Below are positions 9,234 through 17,577 of a DNA stretch of 42,125 bases, in pieces. Every line of letters begins with the position of its first letter. The stretch's first letter is position 1. The notes under the pieces are model-generated. The model searched no databases and was not told where the DNA came from. It was given only the letters and a program-made list of their open reading frames with translations. The DNA comes from an archaeon (GTDB lineage Archaea > Thermoproteota > Thermoprotei > Thermofilales > JAPDKD01). A program made the translations under genes and the position numbers. The stretch spans positions 1-42,125 of the forward strand of contig JAPDKD010000029.1 in NCBI GenBank assembly GCA_029258735.1, read 5' to 3'.

Positions 9234-9313
9234 AAAACCACCAAGAACAAAAACACTAAGACAAAAATAAACATGCGCCATAAATCTTCCAACCAGCTAC
9301 TTCATGCATCGCC

Positions 9314-10027
9314 TTAGACTAATTCTACAGATACCTTCCACACTTCTATTCCAATTTTTTCCGCAGCTCTGGCTGCGTCTTTCTCTATTTTTAGTGCTAT
9401 GAGGACTATGCGGGCTACTTTTTCGCCTATGGTTTTCTCGTATGCTTGCGCCAGGCTTAGGGCTTGGCTTACTGCTTCGCGTCCAGCTTTTTCCTCTACC
9501 TCGACTATTACTGCGCCGTTTTCGTCCTCCATGATGAGGTCTATTTCTGCCTCGCCTTCTCCCGTGTCGACGCGTTTTTTAACGGCTTTTATGCGCCTGC
9601 ACCTTAGGAGCTCGGGGTGGTTAGCAAGGAGCACTAGTAGAGGTTCCTCGTAGAGGTGAGTGTATTCGCCTCCACGCGATATGAGCTCGGCGCCTTCCCT
9701 GGCGGATATGTAGCGTGTTCCCATCTGCTTGGGGTAGACGTCTACGAGCTTGCCCGCTCTGCATATTAGGAGTATGCAGGTGTTCTGGACATTGAGGCGG
9801 CCGCTCCTAGTAAGCGGCAAGGGTTTTCCGCGTCCGTACCTCACCTTGCCCCTGATCTGCGGTGGCAGGAGCCTTATCTGCGATATGACTTTCTCCTCGT
9901 CTATTTCGTCCCGCGAGGCTACTCTATATGGTATGCAGCTGTTTTCGAGCACACGAACAACGTCTTCCCAGCCTGGACCTCTGACAAGTATTACCTTTAC
10001 CCCGTCTTGTGATGAATGTGTCTTCAT
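9314..10027 (-). CDS. NucS/EndoMS-like PD-(D/E)XK protein (DUF91-like)
   Basis: 237 aa protein with an N-terminal domain (about 1-115) and a C-terminal nuclease-like domain (about 120-237) resembling NucS/EndoMS, the archaeal and actinobacterial mismatch or flap endonuclease. Motif residues seen are D163 (AEIDLIMEDENG), E176-V-E178 (VIVEVEEKAG) and Q188 (AVSQALSLAQAYE). In NucS the acid motif reads E-x-K; here the lysine position is E178, so either the chemistry differs or the nearby K180 substitutes. ATG 10027 follows GAGGAG. It lies between gcvPA and valS on the same strand, with about 110 nt to valS. The fold call is fairly confident; activity is uncertain. Confidence 0.7.
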   Translation of the reverse strand: MKTHSSQDGVKVILVRGPGWEDVVRVLENSCIPYRVASRDEIDEEKVISQIRLLPPQIRGKVRYGRGKPLPLTRSGRLNVQNTCILLICRAGKLVDVYPKQMGTRYISAREGAELISRGGEYTHLYEEPLLVLLANHPELLRCRRIKAVKKRVDTGEGEAEIDLIMEDENGAVIVEVEEKAGREAVSQALSLAQAYEKTIGEKVARIVLIALKIEKDAARAAEKIGIEVWKVSVELV

Positions 10028-10139
10028 TACTACTCCTCTTTTTCACTTTTAGGATAGCTGTAGCTATTTATTCTGTTGGCTTTCCCTGTACAAGCCTTAT
10101 AGTTATCTGGCAAAGAAAAGTAAACTAAAAATTTCGAGG

Positions 10140-12599
10140 TTACGGAGTTATTTTGACTTTTATTTCTAGGTATTTTTCTGCTGGATGTGCGTCTTTGGGT
10201 GCCTGGTTTAGCGGCTTGATGGTCACTTTTTTGGCTCGTAGGGTTCCTTTTATGTCTTCTATTGATGTTTCGATTATTTTCCTGTGCTGGTCGCCGCAGT
10301 ACACCGTTATCTCGGATATCTCCTTGCCTAGGGCTATGCCCGCATCATGCTTAGCCCGCCTTCCGGCCGCTATAGTCTCTATCACTACAGCGCCTTCTTC
10401 TATTACTTTCTCGTCGTATTCGGCGGCTCGGGGCCACGGAGCGGTTGTGATGCTCTTGTATCCGGCTTTTTCCTTGAACATTCTGTGGTATATTTCCTCG
10501 GCTACGTGAGGCGCGAACACTGAGATCATATGCACTATCCTGTAGAGGACCTTGTTGAGGGTATAGAGCGCAGCCTTCTTGTCAACGCCGCTGCGGGTCC
10601 TGTACTTGGTTGCCTCTATATAGTGGTCGGCGAACTTATGCCAAGCGAAGTCTATTATGCTTGAAGCCGCCGTTTTGAAGTCGAACTTCTCCATAGCGGC
10701 CGTCACCGTCGCGGTGAGCTTTTCCAGCTCGTTGAGTATCCACTTATCCACCAGCCTAAGCTCGCTCTCCTCCACCTCTTCGGGGACCTCTTCGCCTTCC
10801 AATATCATGTTGACGTATCTCGCCATGTTCCAGAGCTTTGTTAGGAAGCGCTTGGTGTATTGTAGTGTTTCCCATGTGAATAGTATGTCGGAGCCTGTTG
10901 CCGCCGCGGTTGCTGCCCATAGTCTGAAGGCGTCTGCGCCGTATTTTTCTAGTACTTCTAGGAGGGGGACGTAGTTGCCTAGGGATTTGTGCATCATTTT
11001 TATTTCTCCGTCTGGGGTTTTGCCTAGGACCATTCCATTTATTAGGGCTGTTTTGTACTGAGTTTTTCCGAAGAGGGCTATTCCTCTGACTAGTAGGTAG
11101 TAGTCCCATGTTCGGATTATGTCGTATCCGTTGGGCTGTAGGTCTGCTGGGAAGAGTCGTGGGTCCATGTTGTCTGGCCAGCCCGCGTGTACTGCGGCGG
11201 TTATGCTGGAGTCCATCCAAGTGTCCATTACTGCTGTTTCTCCTTTGAGGCTTGTGGAGCTGCATTTAGGGCATCTACCTATTTTGGGCGGGTCTTTTCT
11301 TGGGTCTATCGGTAGCCAGTCCGGCTCGGCGACTATGACGTGTCCGCAGTCCTGGCAGTACCATACTGGTATGGGTGTTGCGAAGAGTCTTTGCCTGGAT
11401 ATGGGCCAGTCCCAGTCTAGGCTTTTGACCCATGCTTCCAGCCTGTTGTATGCGTGGGGCGGTACCCACTGTATCTTCTTGGCTTCTTCTAGGACTTTGT
11501 CGGCTAGCGCCTTTGTTTTTACGAACCATTGTTCGCGTGGGATTATTTCTATTGGTGTGTGGCATCTCCAGCATGTGCCTATGTTGCTCTTGATGCTTTC
11601 TACCTTTACTAGGAGTCCTTTCTCCTTTAGCAGTTCCGCCGCTTTTTTCCTGGCTTCTTCTACTTTTAGGCCTGCGAGGGGGCCTGCGACTTCCTTCATT
11701 CGTCCCCTCTCGTCTATTGCTTCTATGACTGGCAGGACGTGTCTTGCCTGCCATCTGACGTCGGTTTTGTCTCCGTAGGTGCATATCATTACGGCTCCTG
11801 TGCCGAATTCGGGGTCTACTTCCTCGTCTGCGATTATTGGGACCCACCTATCGTATAGAGCAACTTTGGCCCGCTTACCTATGAGATGCTTGTATCGGTG
11901 ATCTTCCGGGTTTACGGCTACTGCGACACAGGCCGCCAGCAGCTCTGGCCTCGTTGAGGCTATTGTGAGGGGGGAGCCATCTTCCAGCTGGAAGTTGAAG
12001 TAGTATAGTGGCCTGTTCTTCTCGACGTATTCGACTTCTGCTTCGGCTATTGCGGTTTCGCAGCGGGGGCACCAGTTGACCGGGTGTTTTGACTTGTAGA
12101 TTAGGCCTTTCTTGTACATTAGGACGAAGCTTAGCTGTGTTCGCCGCCAGTAGTCGGGTTCCATTGTACGGTATTCGGTGGTCCAGTCTATGCTGCAGCC
12201 AAGCGCCTTTATCGCCTTTTTCATGGGCTCTATCCATTTGAGCGTGTACTCGCGGGTTAGCCTTAAGAACTCTTCTGGCGGGACTTCGCTCTTGGATTTC
12301 CCTATGGTTTTTTCGACCCTGACTTCTGTGGGTAGTCCATGGCAGTCCCAGCCTTGGGGGAAGAGCACGTTGTATCCGCGCATCCGTTTGTATCTGGCTA
12401 CGAAGTCTATGTAGGTGTGGTTGAGGGCGTTGCCTACGTGGAATTCGCCGCTGGGGTAGGGTGGGGGAGTGTTTATGCTGTAGGTGGGCTTGGACTTGTC
12501 TTCCCGGTTGAAGCGGTAGATTCCGCTTGCTTCCCATTTTTGCTGCCACTTGGGCTCTATTGTTTTATAGTCGTATCTCTTGGGGAAAGACTCAGACAT
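10140..12599 (-). CDS. valS: Valyl-tRNA synthetase
   Basis: Charges tRNA-Val. Class I signature PPYPSGEFHVGNALNH is the HIGH motif (HVGN), and the editing domain contains STRPELLAACVAV. Cys pairs WCPRC, CWRC, CQDC and CPKC suggest zinc knuckles. The KMSKS loop reads KMMHKSLGN, a variant. The ORF track starts at GTG 12641, but ATG 12599 follows GGAGGTG by 5 nt and gives the expected opening MSESFPKRYDYKTIEPKWQQKW, so the protein is 819 aa. It is divergent from the AGOG gene. Several long ORFs in other frames over this gene are shadows. Confidence 0.96.
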   Translation of the reverse strand: MSESFPKRYDYKTIEPKWQQKWEASGIYRFNREDKSKPTYSINTPPPYPSGEFHVGNALNHTYIDFVARYKRMRGYNVLFPQGWDCHGLPTEVRVEKTIGKSKSEVPPEEFLRLTREYTLKWIEPMKKAIKALGCSIDWTTEYRTMEPDYWRRTQLSFVLMYKKGLIYKSKHPVNWCPRCETAIAEAEVEYVEKNRPLYYFNFQLEDGSPLTIASTRPELLAACVAVAVNPEDHRYKHLIGKRAKVALYDRWVPIIADEEVDPEFGTGAVMICTYGDKTDVRWQARHVLPVIEAIDERGRMKEVAGPLAGLKVEEARKKAAELLKEKGLLVKVESIKSNIGTCWRCHTPIEIIPREQWFVKTKALADKVLEEAKKIQWVPPHAYNRLEAWVKSLDWDWPISRQRLFATPIPVWYCQDCGHVIVAEPDWLPIDPRKDPPKIGRCPKCSSTSLKGETAVMDTWMDSSITAAVHAGWPDNMDPRLFPADLQPNGYDIIRTWDYYLLVRGIALFGKTQYKTALINGMVLGKTPDGEIKMMHKSLGNYVPLLEVLEKYGADAFRLWAATAAATGSDILFTWETLQYTKRFLTKLWNMARYVNMILEGEEVPEEVEESELRLVDKWILNELEKLTATVTAAMEKFDFKTAASSIIDFAWHKFADHYIEATKYRTRSGVDKKAALYTLNKVLYRIVHMISVFAPHVAEEIYHRMFKEKAGYKSITTAPWPRAAEYDEKVIEEGAVVIETIAAGRRAKHDAGIALGKEISEITVYCGDQHRKIIETSIEDIKGTLRAKKVTIKPLNQAPKDAHPAEKYLEIKVKITP

Positions 12600-12703
12600 C
12601 TGAGCACCTCCAATATTTACAGTAACAACTAGAGAGAACACGGGAAAAATTAAACCCTTCTATAGCTACTCTACGCCCGGCCTCATGATCACCAGCCGTG
12701 CAC

Positions 12704-12709
12704 TATATT
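12704..12709 (+). promoter_or_regulatory. TATA box of the AGOG gene
   Basis: TATATT lies about 25 nt before the ATG at 12731, supporting leaderless transcription and the ATG start over the upstream GTG at 12698, which would fall upstream of the predicted transcription start. Confidence 0.5.
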
Positions 12710-12730
12710 CTTATCCTTCGAGGCTTTAAT

Positions 12731-13588
12731 ATGTGTCGGTGCTTCGCTACGTGGCGCATCAATGAAGAAAGAGCTCGCGGGATAGCCGAGGGGTTCGCCG
12801 AAGCCGAAGACTTCGTCTACGAGTGTGAGCTTTTGGATCCGCAGATGAAGGCTGTCGGGGATATAGTTAGGCGGCTGGGGGCGAAGAATGGGGCGGCTTA
12901 CGTGGTGGGGGTTGCGCTTGCTAGCTACATGTTGTCTGTTCGCGGGGAGAGGCACTGGTTTCTTGCGGCGGAGTTCGCTGGGGAGGACGTTGGCGAGAGC
13001 CTTTTAAGGTTTGTTAGGGAGAGCCCTAGCTTGGCTAGGTTTAAGGTTGTTAGAGAGAGAAGAGTTAGGAGATATTTAACCTTTTTTGTGCCGAGGTTTT
13101 TGGAGAAATTTGAAGCTTACGCTAGCGATTTGAGAAGTTTTTGGGCGGATCTTGCGCGGGCTGTAGGCGCTAAGCCTCGGGCTAAAACTGTAGTTTTTGC
13201 TGTTAAGATGCTTTATTATTCTCTTAGGGCTGCTGGTTTCAAGGTTCGAGGCTTGCCGTACGAGATTCCTATTCCCGTGGATTTCCGTGTTTCTTTGATG
13301 ACGTTGACCAGCGGCCTCATAGCTGACGGGGCAGCTGATTTTAGGTCTGAAGCCAGGCTCCTCAGAGAGAGGGGGGCAGAGCTCGTCCGGCGTGGTTGGG
13401 GCTTGGTTTCGGAGCTTTCAAGCGTGCCGGCGTTAAATATGGACGTGGTTTTGTGGCTTGTTGGAGGAGCTGTCGATAGGTCTAATTTTTCAAGGAAGAA
13501 GGTGTATCTCGAGCTCGAGAAGGTTGTTGGCCGCACTCTGGAGGAGCGCGAGAAGAGGCTTGTTGAGAAGCTTATATGGCGACTTTGA
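12731..13588 (+). CDS. AGOG-family 8-oxoguanine DNA glycosylase/lyase
   Basis: Archaeal base-excision repair enzyme that removes 8-oxoguanine and nicks the strand (HhH-GPD superfamily, archaeal AGOG branch). The active-site lysine is in AKTVVFAVKMLYY and the catalytic aspartate in IPIPVDFRV. They are 32 residues apart, the same spacing as K140/D172 of Pyrobaculum AGOG; with the chosen start they are K152 and D184. The ORF track begins at GTG 12698, and I use ATG 12731 on the basis of the TATA box 25 nt upstream (285 aa). It is divergent from valS and ends 3 nt before the convergent GTPase gene. Confidence 0.88.
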   Translation: MCRCFATWRINEERARGIAEGFAEAEDFVYECELLDPQMKAVGDIVRRLGAKNGAAYVVGVALASYMLSVRGERHWFLAAEFAGEDVGESLLRFVRESPSLARFKVVRERRVRRYLTFFVPRFLEKFEAYASDLRSFWADLARAVGAKPRAKTVVFAVKMLYYSLRAAGFKVRGLPYEIPIPVDFRVSLMTLTSGLIADGAADFRSEARLLRERGAELVRRGWGLVSELSSVPALNMDVVLWLVGGAVDRSNFSRKKVYLELEKVVGRTLEEREKRLVEKLIWRL

Positions 13589-13591
13589 TCG

Positions 13592-14380
13592 CTAGGTTAG
13601 TCCGTAGTCTTCGGGGGTAAAGTAGACGACTAGTTTTCCTTTCTGCCAGTCACGTATTAGGATGCGGGCGGCTTCTTCGACGTTGGGTTCTCCGCCCTTG
13701 AGGAGGAGGCCGCGTCTCCGCGCTAGTTCTTCGAGTATTTTTAGAGGTTCGCGGCTTTTTATTCCGTAGGTTCGCTGAAATACTTCGGGATCTTTTGAGG
13801 CGAGCTTTTCTATCAGCTTTATTGCCGGGATGAGGGGGTCTTCGAGGCTTTCGGGTCGTAGCGCGCTTCTGAAAACTAGTTCTTCGCTAGAGAGACGCGG
13901 CACTATTCCCGGGGTATCTATTACCTTTAGCCATGTTGCTGCTCTTACAGTCTGTGCCTCGGTTGTGAAGCCCGGTATTGGGGACGTGCCGGCGCTGCTT
14001 CTACCCTTTAGCACGTTTATGATCATTGATTTGCCCACGTTTGGTAGGCCGACGATCGCTACTGTTACGGGTTTTTTGCCCCGCGCTGCCATTTTTACTG
14101 CTTTCCATAGTTGCCTCGTTCCTAGCCTGTCGCGCGCTCCTATGTAGATTGTGGGGTATTCTCGGCTAAGAACCTTTTTCCATTTCTCCGCAACTGATCT
14201 CGGTATCAAGTCTGACTTGTTTATGACCAGTATTAAGGGCTTTCCGAGCTTCTTGACGTAGGCTTCAACCTTCTTTGTGCGTGTCGCCATAGGGTCCCGC
14301 GCGTCCAATACCTCGAAGACAACATCCGCTCTCCTAATCACTTGCTTAACAAGTCTCCACTGCTGGCTCATTGAGTCCAT
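13592..14380 (-). CDS. Circularly permuted YlqF/RbgA-type GTPase
   Basis: Predicted ribosome-assembly GTPase of the YlqF/RbgA/Nog family. The G motifs occur in permuted order: G4 NKSD first (about residues 54-57), then G1 GLPNVGKS (about 111-118), then G3 DTPG (about 157). DARDP near the N-terminus is also typical. The protein is about 262 aa, near the bacterial YlqF size. GTG 14383 and ATG 14380 are adjacent; I use the ATG. A TTTAAA box lies about 30-35 nt upstream. It likely helps mature the large ribosomal subunit, by family analogy. Confidence 0.9.
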   Translation of the reverse strand: MDSMSQQWRLVKQVIRRADVVFEVLDARDPMATRTKKVEAYVKKLGKPLILVINKSDLIPRSVAEKWKKVLSREYPTIYIGARDRLGTRQLWKAVKMAARGKKPVTVAIVGLPNVGKSMIINVLKGRSSAGTSPIPGFTTEAQTVRAATWLKVIDTPGIVPRLSSEELVFRSALRPESLEDPLIPAIKLIEKLASKDPEVFQRTYGIKSREPLKILEELARRRGLLLKGGEPNVEEAARILIRDWQKGKLVVYFTPEDYGLT

Positions 14381-14458
14381 CACTTGAATTTCTATAATCT
14401 CTGGTATTATGGTTTAAAAGAGATAGAAATATTTGTAGCAAATACCTGCCTTTAAGGA

Positions 14459-15907
14459 TTAATAGGCTTTTGCTACGTAAACTATTTGTGTTGCTGGGTG
14501 CCCGCACCAAGCGCAGCGTTTTCCTTCGGGAATTTCTTCCTCACCTAGAGCTGTTCCGCGCACTTTGCCGCCTTTTGTTTCTTCCTGCATCTGCATCGCG
14601 CATTCTTCTCTTCCACAGAAAGGCATCTTGACTATTTTCCCCTCTTTTAGTCCTTCTTCTACTTCCTCTCGCGTCGTAGCGCTCACTATTCTATTTTTGA
14701 AAAACTCCTCAGCCCTTTTCTTGAGGTTTTCAAGTATTTCTCCAGCGAGTTCGTATATCCTCTTTAGCAGCTCATCTTCGGGCACTTTCTCTCGCTTCCT
14801 CAGGTCTCTCCTGAATACAGTTACGTATTTTTGTTCAACCTCTCTTTTTCCTATTTCTATCCGCATTGGCACTCCACGCAGCTCCCAATCATTAAACTTC
14901 CAGCCTGGAGTTCTCTCTCTCAGATCCACTTTTACCCTTAAGCCTGCTTCCCGGAGCTTTTTCTCGATTTCGAAGCATTTGCCAAGCACCTTTTCCGCGT
15001 CCGCCTCCTCATAGTATATTGGTATTATGACTGACTGCAGCGGCGCTACCTCAAATGGAAGCACTAAGCCTTTATCGTCCCCGTGAACTGAAATTAGCGC
15101 AGCAACTATGCGCCATATTCCAGGGCCGTAGCAGGTTTGCCAGGCATATTTCTTTTCTCCATCTTTGTCTGTGAAGATTATTTCAAAGGCACGCGCGAAT
15201 CTTTGTCCAAGGTCGTGAGTTGATGATATTTGAAGTACTCGGCCGTCAGGCATTATAGTGTCGGCTGCGTAGGTGTCTTCTGCTCCCGCAAACTTGTCCC
15301 ATGGAGGGCGGCGAAGGAATAGGAAGGGTATGCCCAGTTTTTCCCATACTACTTTCCGCGTGTTTTCCATGTCCTCTCTTATCTGCTTTAGTGCATCCTC
15401 GTGCGTTGGGAAGACGTTGTGAGCCTCTATCCAAAGGAACTCGCGGCCACGTATGAATGGGCGGGTGTTCTTCTCGTACCTGTACACGGATACACTTTGG
15501 TACAGCTTCAGCGGCAGGTCTCGCCAACTTTCAACCCATAGAGAATACATTTGATAGAAGGCGGTTTCAGAGGTTGGACGAAGCGCTAGCCTTCTTTCCA
15601 GCTTTTCGTCACCTGCCTCAGTTACCCAGAAGACTTCAGGTTTGAAGCCTTCTACGTGCTCTTTTTCCCGCTCGAAGTTTTCTTCGGGAATAACGAGCGG
15701 GAATAGCACTGGCTGGTGCCCTGTCTTCTCTAGCTCTTCCTCGAAGAGCTTATATATTTCCTTTATGATGCGCATTGCCCATGGCTTGTGCACTATGAAG
15801 CCTTGGACGTTGTATCTTAGGTCTATCATGTCCGCTTTTTGGAGTACCTGCGTGTACCACTCTGAGAAGTTTTCTCTCTTTTTTACGGTGATGCCTAGCT
15901 CGGACAT
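14459..15907 (-). CDS. proS: Prolyl-tRNA synthetase (archaeal/eukaryotic type)
   Basis: Class II enzyme that charges tRNA-Pro. The catalytic core carries RPTSETAFYQMYSLWV (motif 2 region), the anticodon-binding domain follows from about residue 290, and the C-terminal zinc-type extension has CGREEC and CAWCGHPA. The protein ends in Tyr (YVAKAY), as usual for this type, which lacks the bacterial INS editing insert. Length 482 aa is standard. ATG 15907 has GAGGATT a few nt upstream. It stands as a single minus-strand gene with about 75 nt gaps on both sides. Confidence 0.96.
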   Translation of the reverse strand: MSELGITVKKRENFSEWYTQVLQKADMIDLRYNVQGFIVHKPWAMRIIKEIYKLFEEELEKTGHQPVLFPLVIPEENFEREKEHVEGFKPEVFWVTEAGDEKLERRLALRPTSETAFYQMYSLWVESWRDLPLKLYQSVSVYRYEKNTRPFIRGREFLWIEAHNVFPTHEDALKQIREDMENTRKVVWEKLGIPFLFLRRPPWDKFAGAEDTYAADTIMPDGRVLQISSTHDLGQRFARAFEIIFTDKDGEKKYAWQTCYGPGIWRIVAALISVHGDDKGLVLPFEVAPLQSVIIPIYYEEADAEKVLGKCFEIEKKLREAGLRVKVDLRERTPGWKFNDWELRGVPMRIEIGKREVEQKYVTVFRRDLRKREKVPEDELLKRIYELAGEILENLKKRAEEFFKNRIVSATTREEVEEGLKEGKIVKMPFCGREECAMQMQEETKGGKVRGTALGEEEIPEGKRCAWCGHPATQIVYVAKAY

Positions 15908-15984
15908 AGTTAATCCTCTTATTTAAGCTGTAATTCCTTTTTATCTTTATTACCGGAGAACGAGAATTAAAAAACAAGAAAATT

Positions 15985-16707
15985 TTACTTTATTCCGAGT
16001 AGGTAGCATGCCAGGAGGATGGCTGCTGGTATTAGGAGGTTGTCTACGTCTGCTGGGCTTACGGCTTCTACTATGGTTGCTATAACTCCCATTATCAGCG
16101 CGGCTGTGAGAAGGTTAATGTTTGGCAGGCTCCAGAATACTAGCACGTATAGTATTATGAAGCCTATGAAGCCCGCTATGAACACTGTTAGGGAGCCTTC
16201 GAGGCTTTTCTCTCTGCCCAGCAGCTTATACTTGTGCTTGCCGTATATTTTGCCTATGTAGGGTGCTAGTCCATCTCCCCAGCCTAGGTAAGCCATCGTT
16301 AGTACTCCGGCCGTAGTCATATAGTAGAATATGCCGACGAACTCCATGGCTAATGTGAAGAAAAGCGGCCCTCTGAGGAGTTCCTTTGGGTCTCCGGTTC
16401 TGGTCATTGTTTGTACTGCGACGTCGCCCGGCTTTGCGGTGAAGCCTTTCTGCAGGAAAAGTAGGGTCCATAGGACTGCGACGCTTATGTTGAATATGTA
16501 GGACCAGCCGTCGCTTGGATCCATTAGTGGCCAGACCCATATCCAGCTGCCTGCGGCTATGTGTATTACTTTGCGGGAGAGGTCGGGCGGGAATCCCTTT
16601 GCAACTAGCTTGCCCATTAGCTGTATTATTGTGTTTATGTAGATTAGGGGTAAGGCGACTCCAACGATGAGGTTGTATAGGTATATTGGTTGAAATAGGG
16701 CCTGCAT
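15985..16707 (-). CDS. Dolichol/phytol-kinase-like membrane protein (CTP-dependent polyprenol kinase family)
   Basis: Multi-pass membrane protein of about seven segments that resembles the SEC59/VTE5/phosphatidate-cytidylyltransferase-like group. The conserved segments are LSRKVIHIAAGSWIW near the N-terminus and AYLGWGDGLAPYIGKIYG plus LLGREKSLEGSLTVF in the second half. The family phosphorylates polyprenols (dolichol, phytol, geranylgeraniol) with CTP. The ORF track start is GTG 16716, but ATG 16707 sits 5 nt after GAGGTGA formed at the isopentenyl phosphate kinase stop, so the genes are translationally coupled. The pairing with IPK points to isoprenoid phosphate metabolism. Confidence 0.75.
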   Translation of the reverse strand: MQALFQPIYLYNLIVGVALPLIYINTIIQLMGKLVAKGFPPDLSRKVIHIAAGSWIWVWPLMDPSDGWSYIFNISVAVLWTLLFLQKGFTAKPGDVAVQTMTRTGDPKELLRGPLFFTLAMEFVGIFYYMTTAGVLTMAYLGWGDGLAPYIGKIYGKHKYKLLGREKSLEGSLTVFIAGFIGFIILYVLVFWSLPNINLLTAALIMGVIATIVEAVSPADVDNLLIPAAILLACYLLGIK

Positions 16708-16712
16708 CAGGG

Positions 16713-17519
16713 TCACCTCGTTATTCTTGTGAATTCGCCGCTACCATCGGTTACGGCGCGATAAAGGTTTCCCTTCTTGAGCATGTTGATTATCCAGACT
16801 TCTCCTCCCTTTTCAAAGTAGTCGCGGTGTTTTAGCGCTTCGGAAAGTTTTCCTTTCATTCCACCCGTAACGTCGACGGGAGAGCCAGCGCCAACGCCTG
16901 CTATTATTTTCTCGAGGTCTTCCAGCGTCAGCTTTTGCACTACGTTTCCTTCTCTGTCCAATACGCCGTCAACATCTACTCCGAATATTATTAGCCTCGA
17001 GTTGAAGGCTTGGGCTAGCTGGAAGGCTAGCTGGTCTCCTGAGCATACGGAGAGTTTTAGGTTGTCATTCATGTCCGCGACCATGTCTCCAGATACTACG
17101 GGAGTGAAGCCAGTATCGTAGAAGCGCTTCATGCCCTTTAGGAAGAACTCGGTTATGCGGCCATTGTTCTGCACTACCATAGATGAGGGATAGAATTTTA
17201 CGGCTGGGACGCCGTGTTTCTCCAGTTTTTCGAGCAACATCTGCCTTAGCCTATTCACTTGGTTCTGAGCGTAGGTTAGGTAGATTAGCTGCTGCTTTTC
17301 TTTTATGCCGAGGTAAAGCTTGTATTTCCTGACTGGTAAGTGTCCGACTATTCCCACGCCGTGGACGAGTATTACTCGGTATCCAGCGTCAAGTAGTGCG
17401 GCCACTTCCCTGGCGATATAGTCTACTTCGGTTTCTCTTATGATTATTTTATCTGTTCTTTTCTTGTCTGTTAGGACAGAGCCGCCTATCTTTATTATTA
17501 TGGGGGGCTTGTTGTTCAT
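16713..17519 (-). CDS. Isopentenyl phosphate kinase
   Basis: Amino-acid-kinase-fold enzyme that converts isopentenyl phosphate to isopentenyl diphosphate in the archaeal mevalonate route. IIKIGGSVLTDK opens the fold, VHGVGIVGH provides the Gly-rich loop and the His that contacts the substrate phosphate, and the later GVDVDGVLD and DVTGGMKGKLSEAL match IPK. The Gly-rich loop differs from the usual GGGSFGH form. GTG 17549 and ATG 17546 are alternative upstream starts; ATG 17519 gives 268 aa and best fits the family. It is divergent from the asparaginase gene and is followed, 5 nt later, by the polyprenol-kinase-like gene. Confidence 0.87.
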   Translation of the reverse strand: MNNKPPIIIKIGGSVLTDKKRTDKIIIRETEVDYIAREVAALLDAGYRVILVHGVGIVGHLPVRKYKLYLGIKEKQQLIYLTYAQNQVNRLRQMLLEKLEKHGVPAVKFYPSSMVVQNNGRITEFFLKGMKRFYDTGFTPVVSGDMVADMNDNLKLSVCSGDQLAFQLAQAFNSRLIIFGVDVDGVLDREGNVVQKLTLEDLEKIIAGVGAGSPVDVTGGMKGKLSEALKHRDYFEKGGEVWIINMLKKGNLYRAVTDGSGEFTRITR

Positions 17520-17577
17520 TTTGACCAATAAAATATATCCTCTCATCACTTTTTATTTTGCCGCTTAGGGGTTAACC

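Noticed and set aside
10657-12632. Long ORFs in other frames over valS (e.g. 11119-11778 +, 11275-11847 -, 11875-12549 -)
   Set aside because: They lie wholly within a clear ValRS gene, have Arg/Ser-rich shadow composition and no domain or start signal.
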